This document shows, in pieces, positions 12,343 through 24,955 of a stretch of 64,000 bases of DNA. The position numbers and the translations under genes are program-made. Position 1 is the stretch's first letter; every line of letters begins with the position of its first letter. Under the pieces are notes generated by a model that saw only the letters and a program-made list of their open reading frames with translations, searched no databases and was not told where the DNA came from. Source of the stretch: Clarireedia homoeocarpa (taxonomy: Eukaryota; Ascomycota; Leotiomycetes; Helotiales; Rutstroemiaceae); the NCBI GenBank assembly GCA_001465935.1, contig LNKV01000002.1, forward strand, positions 1,798,001 to 1,862,000, read 5' to 3'.

Positions 12343-13450
12343 TATGAATGAATGAAATTTTGGAGTACGAGGGATGTAGTAGGCAAGGATTTCCGCCGGG
12401 GCACCATTTAGCAAGCAGACAGTATTTAAGTGTCTTGAAGATCATAAAGAATCACCATCCTTATTTTCTCGGTGCATTTATCGCCGTTTAAAAGCTTTTG
12501 ATGCCAGGACTATTCTGACAAGTTTGGTTGCGGGCATGTTCTGCCAAGCCTTTTCGACATCCACGAATCATCAACCACTTCTTAAGATCTATTGATAAGG
12601 GACGAACGAGTCGAGCGAGTGCATAACGCTTATTTCGACGGAATGACCATATGGTGGGTTGTGCAGCCCAAGATGTTTGATATATAGAGTACTAGCTAGT
12701 AGCGAGATGGTTAAACATTTCTTCCGCCTGAACCCCACCTCCGCAATTCGTCGAGGTTCAGGCCGTTTCTCAGGGGCCATATGAAATAGGGGTTGGAACT
12801 GCCGATCAGTGGAGGAGGCAAACGTTCACAATAGCGACTGTAGGTGGATAAAATATTCTGGTCTCCGACCCCTAGGGCCTCATCTAAAGCCGGTAATTCC
12901 CAACAATTAAGTCACAGGGCATATTTGGATAGCTGTCGTGCTACCAAAAGTCTGGGGGAAAATCCGGGGTAATAATTAGGCCAATGTCACACAAACAATT
13001 CTGAATAATTTCCGATCATGCGAGAAACATCGCTCAATTTAAGACCGAAATGCCGCACCGGCTGAATCTGATACGAACCGATTGAAGGATGGGTGTGGGG
13101 AATTGGGAACATGGATGGTGTTCGATGAAGTAATGGACTTCAAGAGGAGACTCTCGGCAGTAAACTTCCGTCCGGGATGGTAGGGAAATGGAAGAACAAG
13201 AGGTGTTTCATGCTAAGTGCTTTCCAATATATCAAGCCCGCTGAGATTTTCTCTTTCGTGGTCAGCCTAAACCGAGTTTAGGAGCGTAAACTCCAAAAGC
13301 ATCGAACTATCCTGATTTCCGATTCCGTCTAGGTCTCAACAAAATATTAGCCAGATCGTTGACTGCTACATCATCAATGTAGTCAGTCCGTTGATATGAG
13401 TAAACTAATTGTTCGTGGAATCTTTTGACTGAAAAGCTTCCCCAAACTAA
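12343..13450. other. Intergenic, upstream of rhamnogalacturonan hydrolase
   Basis: About 1.1 kb holding the promoter region of the GH28 gene, and no recognisable gene. Nothing corresponding to the missing N-terminal half of the neighbouring aminotransferase relic was found here. Confidence 0.4.
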
Positions 13451-14215
13451 CAACATCCAGGGGGTTACATACCCTCTACTAAATTCCGCGCAAATGTGAA
13501 CATTGTCACTACAACATCTCTGCCCTGGCGATCTGCTCTCAACATCGCCAAAGCTGTCAAAATCGCTTACAAAAATGCTCCAGAACCTAAGTGTATCCAA
13601 GCTCTACTCACACGCAACCCACATAACCCCATCGGACGAAGCTACCCAGAGCTCATATTTCGCGAACTAATGGCTTTCTGCAACGAAAAGAGGATCCATT
13701 ATCTCCGACGAAATCTTCGCCATGACCGCATTCGGCGAGAAGGAGGATGAGAAATTCGTCTCTGCTCTTTCGCTCGTGAGTCATGCCCTCACCTCCCTCT
13801 CCCATCTATACTCTCAAGACCGGCCTCCTCACCCACCACCACATACTAAGCAGCACCTTTGACGAATGGCGCATCGAGCGCCTGCCCACTACAGTCGGAT
13901 TCTGTGTTTTCGCCAAAATGGCCCCCACAACAAGAACCTGGGGGAGAGAAATGAAGTTGTGGATAGGCTGCTGGAGGGATCTGCTTTTATGGTTGCGGGA
14001 AGGGGTTTAGTGGGGTGGATGGGGAGGTGGGATGTGTTAGGGTAGCTTTTTCGGTGGAGGAGGGGATGTAGAGGGAGGAGTTGGCAAGGATGGGGAGGAT
14101 TTTATGGTTGGGGAATGAAAGGTGGCATGAGATGCGGGGGGAGGTTTTGAAGGATTGGAATGGGTATGTCGTTTCTTTCTGTAAGGTAGATTTGCTTTTA
14201 GAATTTATACATTGA
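13451..14215 (+). pseudogene. Truncated, frameshifted PLP aminotransferase (class I/II, ACC-synthase-like)
   Basis: Recognisable segments of a fold-type I aminotransferase appear in order but in different frames. First GGYIPSTKFRANV, then RNPHNPIGRSYPELIFRELM (the conserved NP-NP-GR motif) and FCNEKRIHY in one frame. Next SDEIFAMTAFG and KFVSALSL, shifted by one. Then VFAKMAPTTRTWGRE, and finally CVRVAFSVEEGM followed after a TAG by REELARMGRIL in another frame. The N-terminal half of the enzyme and the PLP-lysine (SxSKDxG) block are absent. At least three frameshifts plus truncation make a functional product impossible. The chosen limits are approximate. The family assignment (ACC-synthase-like fungal group) rests on the motif order only. 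Confidence 0.7.
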
Positions 14216-14288
14216 ATGATCATTCGTCCATAGCATCACGTACCGCTCCACCATGAGAGTCCGGGTCGTGCTCTTCACTTCCTGGCAG

Positions 14289-17200
14289 TTACTGCCCCTC
14301 AGCCCTTCTATACAACAACATAGCCATATCCAGCGCTACACCCCACGTGCCAAATTTCATCAAAACTTCAGCCGCTCTCCTAAAAAGCGCTCTAGACGGT
14401 CTACCCCCACCACTAGCACCACCCAAACCTGCACCACTATCAAAACCCATCTCTGTCCTCAAAACTCCCACCAGCTCACTTTCCTCCACTCCTTCCAACC
14501 TCTCCAACCTCCCAATTAACCTCACCCGATGTCCTTCATCCGCCACCTTCACAAAAATCCACAGTATCACATACCCCACCATCAACAAAGTTGCTCCATA
14601 CGCCGCCGTATCAACCATATCATTGCTCCCTCTACCCAATCCTAGCCCCATACCGCGCTGTACTTCCACAACCGCTTCCGATGCTTTGACAGCCACATCA
14701 AGCGCCAACTCGGGATCGTCATGCGCCCAGTGCGCAAGACGCTGCATAGCGGGGTCGATACCCTGGTTTCCAGATTTGCCAATAGCGTCGAGGAGATCAG
14801 TGGGAGAGATATGCAGAAGAAGGGTTGAGAGATGGCGTTGCACGATTGAGATGTCGTGGAAGAGGTGCGAGGTGGAGTGGTGGGGTGCGGGGCGTTGAGA
14901 AAGGTAGGTTTGGCTGAAGAGATTTAGTGACGCTGTTGATGCTAGTTAGTTGCAATGTTTGGGATATGAATATGGTTAGGTTGACATACAAGCGATTTCT
15001 TGCCGCCTCCCGATTTTATTGTTGTGTAGGGCTCTAGACGATGCTTCGGTGGGGTAGAATGGTGGTTGGCGACCACTAGCATGGCTGCCAGGTGCGGCTG
15101 AATATTGATACCCAGGCGATTCTCTATAAGCATGTAAAAGAGTGGCGTTATCGAGGAAATTGCGTGTTATCAGAAATTCCTGCGTGAAGGAAAATGTTTG
15201 GTCCTGAATTGCTAGTAGAACCAGAAATGCAGAGTAAGGATTGAGGTCCAATACTGGAAGATGAGGGGATTGACTTCTCACATCTTCAGATTGGCCCGTG
15301 TATGAGAAAGATGATGATAAAATAAAAGGCCCTACGGCTGCAGAAAACGGAAGTGAGGGTGGAGCCGATCCTGAACCGAGAAGATTCTTCCATTGGCGTG
15401 CTGAAGATGCATTCCAGAAGATATCATCGCAAGGACATATCAGATCTGCTAGCTCACCTACAGCAATCGTGCTTGGCAAGTTCCAGAGAGCTGAAAACTG
15501 ACGATCAATGGTATAAACCGCCCAGTGAAGTCGACGAAGAGTCTCTTCATCAATCCATTGCATCCACTGAGTTTGAATACTTTGGGGAGAGTCACCCATG
15601 GGTGAATGTCCCACAGTAACTCGTGGTTTCCACTTCTCACTATCGTGCAGTCGTCGCATCTGCGAAACGAATTGACCTCGAAATGCCTCGGCAACATTGA
15701 AAGCATGCTTGTTACCGCACCATAAACCCATATGGATAAGGAGCGCTTGAGTGAAAATGATCATGGGATTTCCTACCAGACTTACGTCAAGGTTGATAGC
15801 AATAAGAAGATGCCACCCTATGATATCGATAAGTACAATAGCGAAGCGCCTTGCGTTTTTGACGTTGCTGTAGGAAGCACCGATAATCATCATCGCGGAT
15901 AGTAACGGCGGAGGTAATTCATTGACGTCCACTGTGGCATGATGAAGAACAGGAGCTTGGTGAGAAAAGTGCTCGAAGTAAAGACCAATGAATATATTGA
16001 CGACGGACAACGAAGGAAGCGAAAAGAGCAGTTTACTTTCATGGACCTGCTCGACGGCTGAGGTTAAAAAAGCTCTGATTTTGCAGAACGTTTGCTCGGA
16101 AATATCGTATCTAGGGTTATGCTGTTGAGATAGTGGATGGCTAAATGCGATTGTGATAGGCTCAGCTTGTAACATCACTGTTGGCTGGAGTGAAGAGTTC
16201 CAAAGGAAGGGCCATTCGTCAGCGTCATTTGGCATGTTAATCGCTGTGGAAGATGTTCCAACATCGTTAGATTGTGTCGATTGTGGTTGTGAATTTGTTT
16301 GTGAAACGAGTGGGGGATGAGGTGGAAGCGTTTGCCCGGTAGAAGCAGCCTCTCCCGTGCTCCCTAACTTCGCTTCCTGCGGAGTATTACGACTTTCCCC
16401 AACAAGAAAGCTCGCGTTGAGCTCATTTCCAAAATTGCTTTCCCAGCCATTTCCAGTTTCTCGCTTGGCAGAGTAAAATTCATTGGAGAACCAATCAGTA
16501 TTGACGGGACGGCCATGTGGTTGTAGATTAGGCCCAAACTCATATGAAACGTAGGGGGGATATTCAGGCGGCACACTGTAGACGTTTGGGATTTCAGTGC
16601 TCATTGACATATCCTGGAAAGGCTGTGAAAATTGTTGCGGAAATGTATTCGATTTGGGATGTGAGTACCCAAAATCTGGTGCTGACTCAGATCGTTTATT
16701 TTCATATTGCGGTCTTTGGTTAAGACCTGGAGGTCTTGATAGAAATCCAGCTTGAGAAGGATCATGGGGAACGCTGAACTGTGACTTGTCGCTTCCACGA
16801 AAAGAAGTAGGAGAGACCTGGAAGCCGGTTCCTTGAGGAGGATCCGTTGGCAATGGTGAAAGTACCATTGACTCGGATCTAGTGGTGGGTAGCCAATTAA
16901 AGTGCTGAAGGCTGGCTTGAGTATCAACGGAGTGGTCGGAAATCTTCCTCCGCTTCGTTGATGCCCTCCGCCCTTCAGATCTTCTCTCTTTCTTGTCCCA
17001 TCTCTCATGACCCGCTTCATGTCGCTTCAGTAAATCACTCCTCGTGAATGTCTTCTCGCATACATGACAAATATGGGTCCGCGGGACATCATCTAAACAT
17101 TGCTAAGTCAATAAAGCCGTCTTCAAAGATAATTTGGTCAACTGCCGGATCTCCCTGTTGTTCACTCACGTGTTTTCATATGTCGACTTAGATTCTCTCG

Positions 17201-17374
17201 CCTATTGAATGATTTGGGACATTGATGGCAACCGAATGATGTCGTTGGTGTTAGCTGGTGACTCTTTCGGCGAGGTGTAGAGGCAGTATCGGATTTTGCT
17301 GGCTCCTTTGCTGCATCTTTAGGCAAAAAGCCTAGGTGGATCTCTTGTAGAGACGAGTGGACATTTTCAGACAT
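14289..17374 (-). CDS. C2H2 zinc-finger transcription factor with fungal-specific regulatory domain
   Basis: Nuclear DNA-binding regulator of about 986 aa. Exons on the complement: 17170-17374, 14990-17092, 14289-14941; the introns are 77 and 48 bp. Finger 1 uses C49, C52, H65 and H69 (CHQCPKSFNRRENLSRH). Finger 2 is completed by the first junction and uses C77, C80, H93 and H97 (CHVCEKTFTRSDLLKRH). A basic stretch (KKERRSEGRRASTKRRK) is a likely nuclear signal. A long Ser/Gln/Pro-rich linker follows. Then comes a fungal_trans-like region: YFEHFSHQAPVLHHATVD, LLSAMMIIGASYS and EETLRRLHWAVYTIDRQFS. The C-terminal exon includes a hydrophobic helix (AAYGATLLMVGYVILWIFV). Start set at the first ATG (MSENVHSS). 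Targets unknown. Confidence 0.85.
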
Positions 17375-18939
17375 CTCTAGCTGCTTGCTGGATATTAAAC
17401 TCAAGGAGGTGACACGGTGGATATTTGAGTAGGGAAGGATAAGGGAGCCGAAAAACGTTTATGGTCTAAAAAATGGCGGCCCGCACTGACCTCAGCATGT
17501 ACCGAACTGCGCTCGAAGTTATCATCCGGGAAACATCATGAGACAGTTGATGCTTGAGATACGCCCAATTATAGCTTCGCGAAGGTATGTAGAACAAAGT
17601 TACTCATGCGAGCACTCCGAACTGTTTCCATTTTCCGCACCAATTCTACCGAACTAGGGCCAATTGTTCTCGCTGACTTCGGGGCTGCCCGATACCAAGG
17701 GAATTATAACTTGCCCATCCATGAAGAAGTATAAATCCAGCTTGGACATATGAACCAATTGAAGTCTCGATATGAGAAAAGCTCGCCGACCTCGCCCTAT
17801 TGTATGCCAAACTAGTCCCGACTCGAGCGTACACGAAGAGAACAGACATTTTTCTCTGACCGCATTTCGTATAGCTTGCGAAAATTGAGCGCAGCCAATA
17901 GCTCAGTTATAGAAACACGATGAAACATCTCGTCCTGGTCATCCCCACAAGCTAGCCCTATATCTTACCATGTCGATCCCGTTTGCTTAAAAGTTCACAA
18001 GGCTGATGCTGCACTCATGACGGATGTCATACAGCGAGAACCACTGGAATTGTTTAGGGCTCATCTGTGCGGTGTGAGGTCCATATGTCCGGCTATGCTA
18101 CGCAGATAATCTATCTTCCTGATTCCCGAAATGGGTAATGCTTGCGGTTCATCTGATGTCGATGCTCGTAAACTGGCAACTATGCACAGATTATTTCTTG
18201 CGTCCGACCGAGATAGTCGTAGGTACGTAGTGTTGGCTCTGTCGATTCATGGCAGGGTGCATCTTCGATTTGTCGTGTCTGTTACTTGTGTAAGTTAGCC
18301 TTGCTTGCTTTCACCAGTCATTCCACCAGAAGAAGACACACTGCCACAGCGGATAGAGTTTTATTCTCCCGTGCCTGTCAACGACTCACAAACAAATTTT
18401 GATGACTGTGCGTAGCACTCGTGATTCCCTTTGATCGTCGACATTGCCGCAATTGGAGGGTTGTTGTGATAGTTTGTGCAAAGAGTTCTCCCCCACGCCC
18501 TTTCGCAATGTGCGTCTCTTCGAGACTTTTTGTTGTAGCTGACGTCGTGTATGCAGGTACAGGGTAAGGAAGTCCCGGCATTAGTTCTAGCATGACAGGC
18601 CCAAATGGATATCTGTACTGTACCTGTGTTACCCCTTTCCGACCACAACCCCCCGACCTAAGGTTACAGCAAGCCAGATGGACAGCATGTTGATGGAATT
18701 GTAGATTTTGTTTGCAGAGGACTGCTTGTATCGAAGCCATTGAAGCTGTAAATCGCGCAATCGCAATACTGTTTGACGGCCAAGGGAAGAATCGATCATC
18801 AACGCCTTGGGAAATCGACCATACATCCTGACATGGACAGCAGATGCAAGCAAGCAAACCGACGACGTACCCCTTCCGCCCTTTGTGAAAGCTAGCTCTA
18901 GCTGACCATCTATATTTCAATGCAAAATAAATCAGAAAG
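17375..18939. other. Intergenic, no supportable gene
   Basis: Upstream of the C2H2/fungal_trans gene. A 194-codon frame on the minus strand (18378-18962) has no ATG at its head, no domain and an untypical Cys/Arg-rich composition, so it is not annotated as a gene. Confidence 0.4.
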
Positions 18940-19230
18940 CTAAATACATAAACAGATGCCAATCACACTCAGAACCCAACGCACATTATGTTCCTTGCTC
19001 TCGATATGTTGCAGCAGCGCAATCTGATTCCTATATCTCAAGCCGCATTCATAGCATTTGAGCACCGGCTTGCCGTGGAAGGGTGAATACAACGTGTGTT
19101 GATCGAACTCGGCTTCCGAGGGGAAGGTCGCGTCGTTACACTCTTCGCACGTGCAAGTAAAATTCGAAGTCAACTTTTCGGTGCGGACTTTTGCTGGCTG
19201 AAGTTCTATGACGTTCGGGCCAGAGTTACG
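18940..19230 (-). CDS. C2H2-type zinc-finger fragment, gene model incomplete
   Basis: The frame reads CTCEECNDATFPSEAEFDQH and then VLKCYECGLRYRNQIALLQH with a further HNV, resembling two CX2C...H fingers of fungal type. It stays open upstream to about 19290 but has no ATG of its own, and the neighbouring minus-strand frame at 19206-19427 would need an intron or a shift to join it. It could be a 3' exon of a small zinc-finger gene or a relic. No function proposed. Confidence 0.35.
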   Translation of the reverse strand, partial: RNSGPNVIELQPAKVRTEKLTSNFTCTCEECNDATFPSEAEFDQHTLYSPFHGKPVLKCYECGLRYRNQIALLQHIESKEHNVRWVLSVIGICLCI

Positions 19231-19667
19231 GCGTGGTCTTTGGTAGGAGAAGTTTGAACACCGGCGTCTCTGAATGTTGGCTTGGGTGTAAGTCGGTGTT
19301 TAGCTACCGAAGTAGGATATGCATCGAGTGAGGTGTGTACGCCGGTATCACTTTCAGAAATGTGGGAACCCGCATATTTCATCGAGATGTGATTGACCTG
19401 TGAAGTAACCGTGGTCTGAGAATGCAATCCATCACAATTTCCTCTCTCATGGTCTAAAGATATGACATCTTTATATTAAGTAAAGGCTTCATAGGTCGCA
19501 TATATCACATGATTCTTCTTGACGTTCAAACAGTGTATTGTCTGTATATTTCCTTACATTTTGCACGCATTGGGAATGTGGTCTTAAACGGTGCTAGTTT
19601 GCATGATTCCCATCACTGCCAATACTGCTCATATCTCTTCAATCCAAGTGAGTACTTTTTCCTGTGG

Positions 19668-19955
19668 TCAGTCAGATTCGCTTTTAGACGAGTGTCCTGA
19701 CGAGTGTCCTGACGAGTGTCCTGACGAGTATCCTGAGTATACTTCCATTAGAATTCGGCTTTCGCCTTTCTCATCGTTGAAGCCTCGAGTGGAGTTAAGG
19801 GCGATCACTTCCAGCCATCTTATAATACGTGTAAAATTCTCAGGGACTTTGAAATCCTCTGCCATATCTGCCAAAAGACGATCGATATTCTGGCAATAAG
19901 TGAGGTCCTTATCTTCTTCTAATAAAAAGCACTCGAGTGTACTGTGATGCGTTCA
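19668..19955 (-). CDS. Hypothetical acidic fragment with SGHS repeats
   Basis: An open frame reading LEEDKDLTYCQNIDRLLADM and FTRIIRWLEVIALNS, ending with YSSGHSSGHSSGHSSKSESD. The SGHS tail is encoded by four tandem 12-bp units. The start is uncertain: the first in-frame ATG is internal at about 19865. It may be an upstream exon of the zinc-finger fragment at 18.94-19.2 kb, but the joins are not convincing. Confidence 0.25.
19687..19734 (+). repeat. 12-bp tandem repeat, four copies
   Basis: GACGAGTGTCCT repeated four times head to tail, the last copy with one change (GTAT for GTGT). The length is a multiple of three, and the minus strand translates it as SGHS repeats. Confidence 0.95.
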
Positions 19956-20805
19956 TCATAACAAAGAGTAGTCCTTATAACGCTCAGAAAGAATGAATAG
20001 TACAGCACGGATGTCAAAAGAAAAGGATTCTTTGTCCCTGAGAATGTTTGAAAGAATACGGGAAGCAAAGATGTAGCACAGTGGCCATTATTGTGTTTGT
20101 AGTTGATATTTTTGATGAGACAATCCCTTCCCGTTAATAGTTGTCCGGGCGGATGTCCATTGAGACTCTGACTTCTGAACTTGGATAGGTAAAATAGCAT
20201 GTTCTTCCCAAGTGAAGAGCCAGAAAAATTCAAATGTAAAAGGTCGGCAGAAATACTGGTTGGTGGATATAGGATGGAAATATGTGATGGAGATGGATGT
20301 CTTCTTCATTGATAGACTTAGTAGCGTGAAGTTGCGTACGAGTAGGCATTAGCAAATCTTACATTGAAACAACAGCCTCGTGCGAGAGGCCGACAACTTT
20401 CTCGAAAGGATCGTCTCATCACGGTCGAATTACGCCCAGCAGATAGGATAAAGAGGCCATCAATAATAATTAATGCACCGTCAACTTGTCGATCATCGAC
20501 ATACTCCGTACAATCGACTTAAAGTTGCTGCTGACTGGCTGCAAACCCTCAGCCCCCCTGTAGGTGGTACCTCTCACGTGGGGAGGCACCCCGCGAGAGG
20601 CCAGCCACGCGGAACATGATTTAAGCGCACCAAAACCCACCTTACACTTCTCTTCCTTTCTACATCAGCTTGTGAGCTACACCCAAAGCCCCCCAAGTGT
20701 AAGTAATCAAATAATGTTACTTACTTTCAAATAATAATAAGAAACACGGTCACTAATAACTCAATCTAGCCTCGGACTTTCCCTCCCCCCCCCTCCAAAA
20801 ATTAG
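19956..20805. other. Intergenic and probable 5' leader of the downstream zinc-finger gene
   Basis: AT-rich to about 20500, then a GC-richer, pyrimidine-rich stretch. A GTAAGT at 20699 and a pyrimidine-rich TTAG ending at 20805 could be an intron in the leader of the C2H2 gene. No independent gene seen. Confidence 0.4.
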
Positions 20806-21638
20806 CTCTCGAGCGGAGTTACCCCTCCGCTCACCCACCCCATCTCGAGCAGATGGCACAGTGATCAAGTTCAATCAGGCGGCCTCGATGAATGTCTCGG
20901 TCTTGCTGCTCCAGAAGACTTCTATTGTCCGGGAACGGTAGAATCTCCTGGCCAAGATGGAGCGTCGTTGGGGTTGGCTGAGAGTCGCGACCACTGGGGA
21001 CAGGGATCTCAGCGGGAGATCCCTGTCGAGGAGTATTCATCGTGGGTAGATGAATGTCTTAAGAAGGATGATTGGATGGAGTTGTGTTGTGGTGTGGAAT
21101 CACAGGACGTGGGAGGAAGTGAGGAGGAGGAGGAAGAGAAGCCTGCGAAAGGCCCCTCAACCTCGTCTTCAATGTCGGAAAATGACGTTTTGATTCTGTC
21201 GCCGAGTACTGGAGAAGCTAGTCAAGATACGTTACCAAGCTCCTCTGCGAGAACAACGCCAAGTGCAGAGGAGAGAGTCTCTGGGCAGGAGTGGTTCTGC
21301 GAGTATCCAAACTGCGGTCGGTCGTTCTCACACCGATACAAGCGCACGTAAGTGTACCACTCCCTCAATCTAGTTGTCTCCCGCTAATCATTATCAGCAA
21401 GCACGAGCAGTACCACAAGAAGCCTTACCACTGTCCTGATCCATCTTGCCTCCTCAGACAAGTTGCCTTCTCTCGCGAGCAAGATCTCGTCAGACACCAG
21501 TCTCAGCATAATGGTCGTCGCTTCCATTGTCCCCATGCCAATTGTGTGTATGCAATCGGTGGCGCAAAGGACGGCTTTACGAGAAGAGACAATCTGAAAC
21601 GACATCTTGCCAACAAACACCGACAGTCTCAGCAATGA
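20806..21638 (+). CDS. Three-finger C2H2 zinc-finger protein
   Basis: Likely nuclear DNA-binding protein. The frame is open from 20806, just after a TTAG acceptor, and runs to 21347. It joins 21398-21638 through a 50-bp intron (GTAAGT...ATCAG). The N-terminal half is acidic and Ser-rich (GGSEEEEEEKPAKG). The three fingers are CEYPNCGRSFSHRYKRTKH with a further H, CPDPSCLLRQ...H...H and CPHANCVYAIGG...H...H. The first finger is completed only across the splice, which supports the intron. No in-frame ATG occurs before 21076, so the true start is either in an upstream exon beyond 20805 or at 21076. Family: short fungal C2H2 regulators; target unknown. Confidence 0.7.
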
Positions 21639-24600
21639 GAAATCACGTCATCAATGATCATCGAAGAATGCCAACGAAGCCCTGTCTTTTCGTCCCACAA
21701 ACCGAGAAGAGACAGCTGAATGCTTTAGAGTAGTGTTTTATCCCATCCGAGTGCATGACCCGGCATGCTTGTTGTGCAGTCTACCAATACAAATAGTTAC
21801 ATCGTATACCAGTGCAAATAGTGGTGTAGTACAGTACACCATCTAGTTAATTGAATTTGAATGTATATTTAAACACACATTAGCACCTCTACAAGTTTTG
21901 GCAACCGTGAATTCATGGCATTCTCTTTTACCTGCCCACCATCGCAATCACTTCCAGGTTATCAAAAACCTCAAGACTCGCCAAAGACAGCGAAATGCTA
22001 AGTATGATCTCGATTCCAATCAACATGTCAAGTCCACAGCGTTCAAGACCACAATGGCCATGGAGTAATTTATTCCCAACCATAAGTCCACAGTGTTCAA
22101 GACCCCAATAGCCATGAAGCAATTTATTCCCAACCACAAGGTTATGTATTCCTTCGATGTAATGTTCATAATTACAGCCCCACATAACGATAACAATGGT
22201 AGTATCAAAACCAAGCCATGGAGAATTAATTGATCTTTCCAACAAATATTGTTGAACGACGGATTATGGGGAGTGAAGTCGCACTGTATTCTGGTGGTTG
22301 CATGAATCAAGATATTATATGCTCCTGGTGAAAACAAAATGATATTCTTGAATGGCAGTCCCGCATATCCCTCCGGGACTCTAGGTCAATAGAAAACATG
22401 CAAACAGAGGTAGAGGAAAGAAGTAAAACCGATACTAAGAACATTATATGCGGCTCTCCCACTTGATAAATGGCGAGGGGCTCATGTCAATGCTAATGTG
22501 GATGTGTCTGGAAGTGGTGTGTATGTTGGGGAGGGATGTAAGTTATGACATTGTTTTCGAATTTCTACCTAAATCGGTAGACATGAACAGGTGAGTTTTG
22601 GTGGGAGTGAAATTACAGATGCAATCTAAATAATGGAATATGAATCTAAGCTTGCTTTACTTAATAGTCATTGTATTCATTGGTGATAACTCGACGCGAG
22701 CACTAGGGAATGTCTTCTGAGACAATGGAAGCATCTCCGCTAAGAGGCTACTCAAAACATGAAAATCATCGCGATGAAAATTCTTACGTGTAGCCCAAAG
22801 TGAAAATTACTCTTGGTGTTTAGTTTAGTCTTGGGTTCGTTAGAGCAAATAAAGACAAATCATTGAACGTAGGAAATAAGTCTCATGGTTTCAAAAGCCA
22901 TTTCAGTGATGAGGGCAAATGCCAGTGCCGGAGACGCTGGTTGGGAGGATGCAGTATGCCTTGGATCTTGCGTCGCTGGAGGATATTCAAAGTTCCAAAC
23001 GGATTGAACTGCGTAGAGCACGACAAAAGATATTAAGAAGAGACGTGCCGGATGCTGAGAGGCAGGACGTCGAAGCAAGCATGCTTACATAATATCTCCA
23101 CTTTGCGGCATGACAATCGAATCAGAAAGCGGGGCCGCAAGAATGAATAGAATATGGGGTAACGATATCGATAAGGTCAAGGTCTCACTTTGTAGATTGC
23201 GAGATTGCGAGATTGCGAGGGGCATCCCAAATCCTTCTCTTTTCGAGAAGGCACGAACTCGGAGTTCATTTACTCAAGGTGTCACCAAGCAGTATCCGTC
23301 TGAGTAAGAGAGAGCGGTGAGAAGGGCTGACTCGGCTGAGCAAAAATAGAAAATTTCAACCTGTCCTGCGGTAGGCGTGGGGTCTCCAGAATAAATATAA
23401 ATCATTTACCCATCCGTGCATCCATATGGAAGGATTTCTCCATGATAGTGGTGGGTGAGGAATGGCGGGGATAGGCTGGGCTTTGGGTTATTTCGTATGG
23501 AAAGAATCGATGAAATCTCCTGCTGCACTGCACATGGTCAGGGGAAAAGTGTACACTTGTCATGTACAGCTGGCATGAAACAGAAAGCCAAGAAGGTTTA
23601 GAAGGGGATGTGTCCTGAAGATCTTCTAGCGCCAAGTCTACCGGCATTTCCGACGTGCTGAGGGGACACCAGGACGTTCGCGGGACGGAAGAAGAAGGGT
23701 TGAATGCGAAGGAGGAATAAATGGGATGTGCAGCAGAACATGTTTGTGGAAGTGGAAAGGAAGGAAAGTCGAATACATCGGAAGGGTCCAGATATCACAC
23801 GCATGTGCATGCCATTGTAATGAGGTGGCGAAGCAGGAGAGCTGAAGCAGACGCAGAAGAGATATTTGTGGTTCGGGCATGTCGCACAAATGGCAAGTCT
23901 TAATAATGTCCCTGGGGCTGAGGCAAGTAGCAGCACTTTGCCGTGCATGAATCCCATCGGATGCTCCCTCCCTCTTCGTCCCTTCTCGCCGTCACATCCA
24001 CGACATCGTCTTCCGGAAAGATCTCCCGTATTCTAGATTGCAGAAATCGATACTATGTATCATATCCATTTGCTCCGTGGCTTCGTAACCGTGGGCTGCG
24101 ATGGAGCCGCAGACTTTTTTCGACTTGCCACACTGCCCTACGAGCAGGCGTCGACATGATTCGTTCATGTATGGTGGAAAGCCAAAGCCGTTGAGAATCG
24201 CCTTCCACTTCAAGACGCAGTATGGCAATGACCGGATGTTTGGATGCATGCTAGCAAAAATCAATTGATTTGGTCTGGATAAATGCACTTCTGACAACCA
24301 ACCAGAATATTCGAATGCACGGATTAGTCAGCGTGCCACAACCATCCATTTTGATTTTCCCCCCAAACGATTTTCTTGACCGACTAGTGCTATTAGTGCG
24401 ATGCGCTAAGAGCACAAGCGACACAACCCTTGTCCCAGCACAATTTTTTTTTTCTGCCACTCTGCCACTTTGCCCTCAGCCAGAGGAAAGATAAAAAGGA
24501 TTGAACTCTGCCTCCTCGAATCAAGCCCTTCCCCTAAACCCTTTTCCCACTCAATTCTTCCTTTTTCCTCCTTTACTATTTCAACTCGTGTTTCTGGCTG

Positions 24601-24870
24601 TTTCTCGTCCTTCTGCGCATCGCATAGAAAAAGAAGATTTCAAAGAATTTCTTTCATAGAATAGATTCGGGATCCCTTTATCGAGAAGCGAATCGCCACT
24701 TTTATTTGTTGCGCATTATCAGAATCGATATCGAATCAAGAGAAAGGTATCCGCACGCCCTCTCCACTCTCACCGCATCCCACTCCATTCGAGCCACTCG
24801 ACCAGCCTAATCCCGCTACTTGCGCACCAAAACCTAGTTCCGTAGTGAGACTCGCTCACCCTTTTGGCGC
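21639..24870. other. Long intergenic region upstream of EF-3
   Basis: About 3.2 kb without a convincing gene. It includes a 54-bp tandem duplication (22030-22137). Small minus-strand frames (21928-22245, 22860-23078, 23598-23957) have no domain or consistent splice pattern. The proximal part probably holds the EF-3 promoter. Confidence 0.4.
22030..22137 (+). repeat. 54-bp tandem duplication
   Basis: Two adjacent 54-bp units, each beginning AAGTCCACAG and ending TTTATTCCCAACCA, differ at only a few positions. They keep a minus-strand frame open, giving a repeated VGNKLLHG peptide, but no gene is otherwise supported. Confidence 0.9.
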
Positions 24871-24955
24871 TAGGGCAAAAATTTCAAATCTCTTATCGAC
24901 AACTTTCTACTTCTTCACCCCTCCTCCCTCCTTCTTCTCTTCTTCTTTTTTTATC
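24871..24955 (+). promoter_or_regulatory. Pyrimidine-rich 5' leader of EF-3
   Basis: Dense CT stretch (cttcttctct and similar) running up to the EF-3 ATG, as is common just upstream of start codons in highly expressed fungal genes. Role inferred. Confidence 0.4.

Noticed and set aside
14347..14898. 183-codon plus-strand frame
   Set aside because: Lies opposite the last exon of the C2H2/fungal_trans gene, whose frame is linked by a good splice junction.
18378..18962. 194-codon minus-strand frame
   Set aside because: No ATG at its head, no motif, and overlapped by other frames of equal quality.
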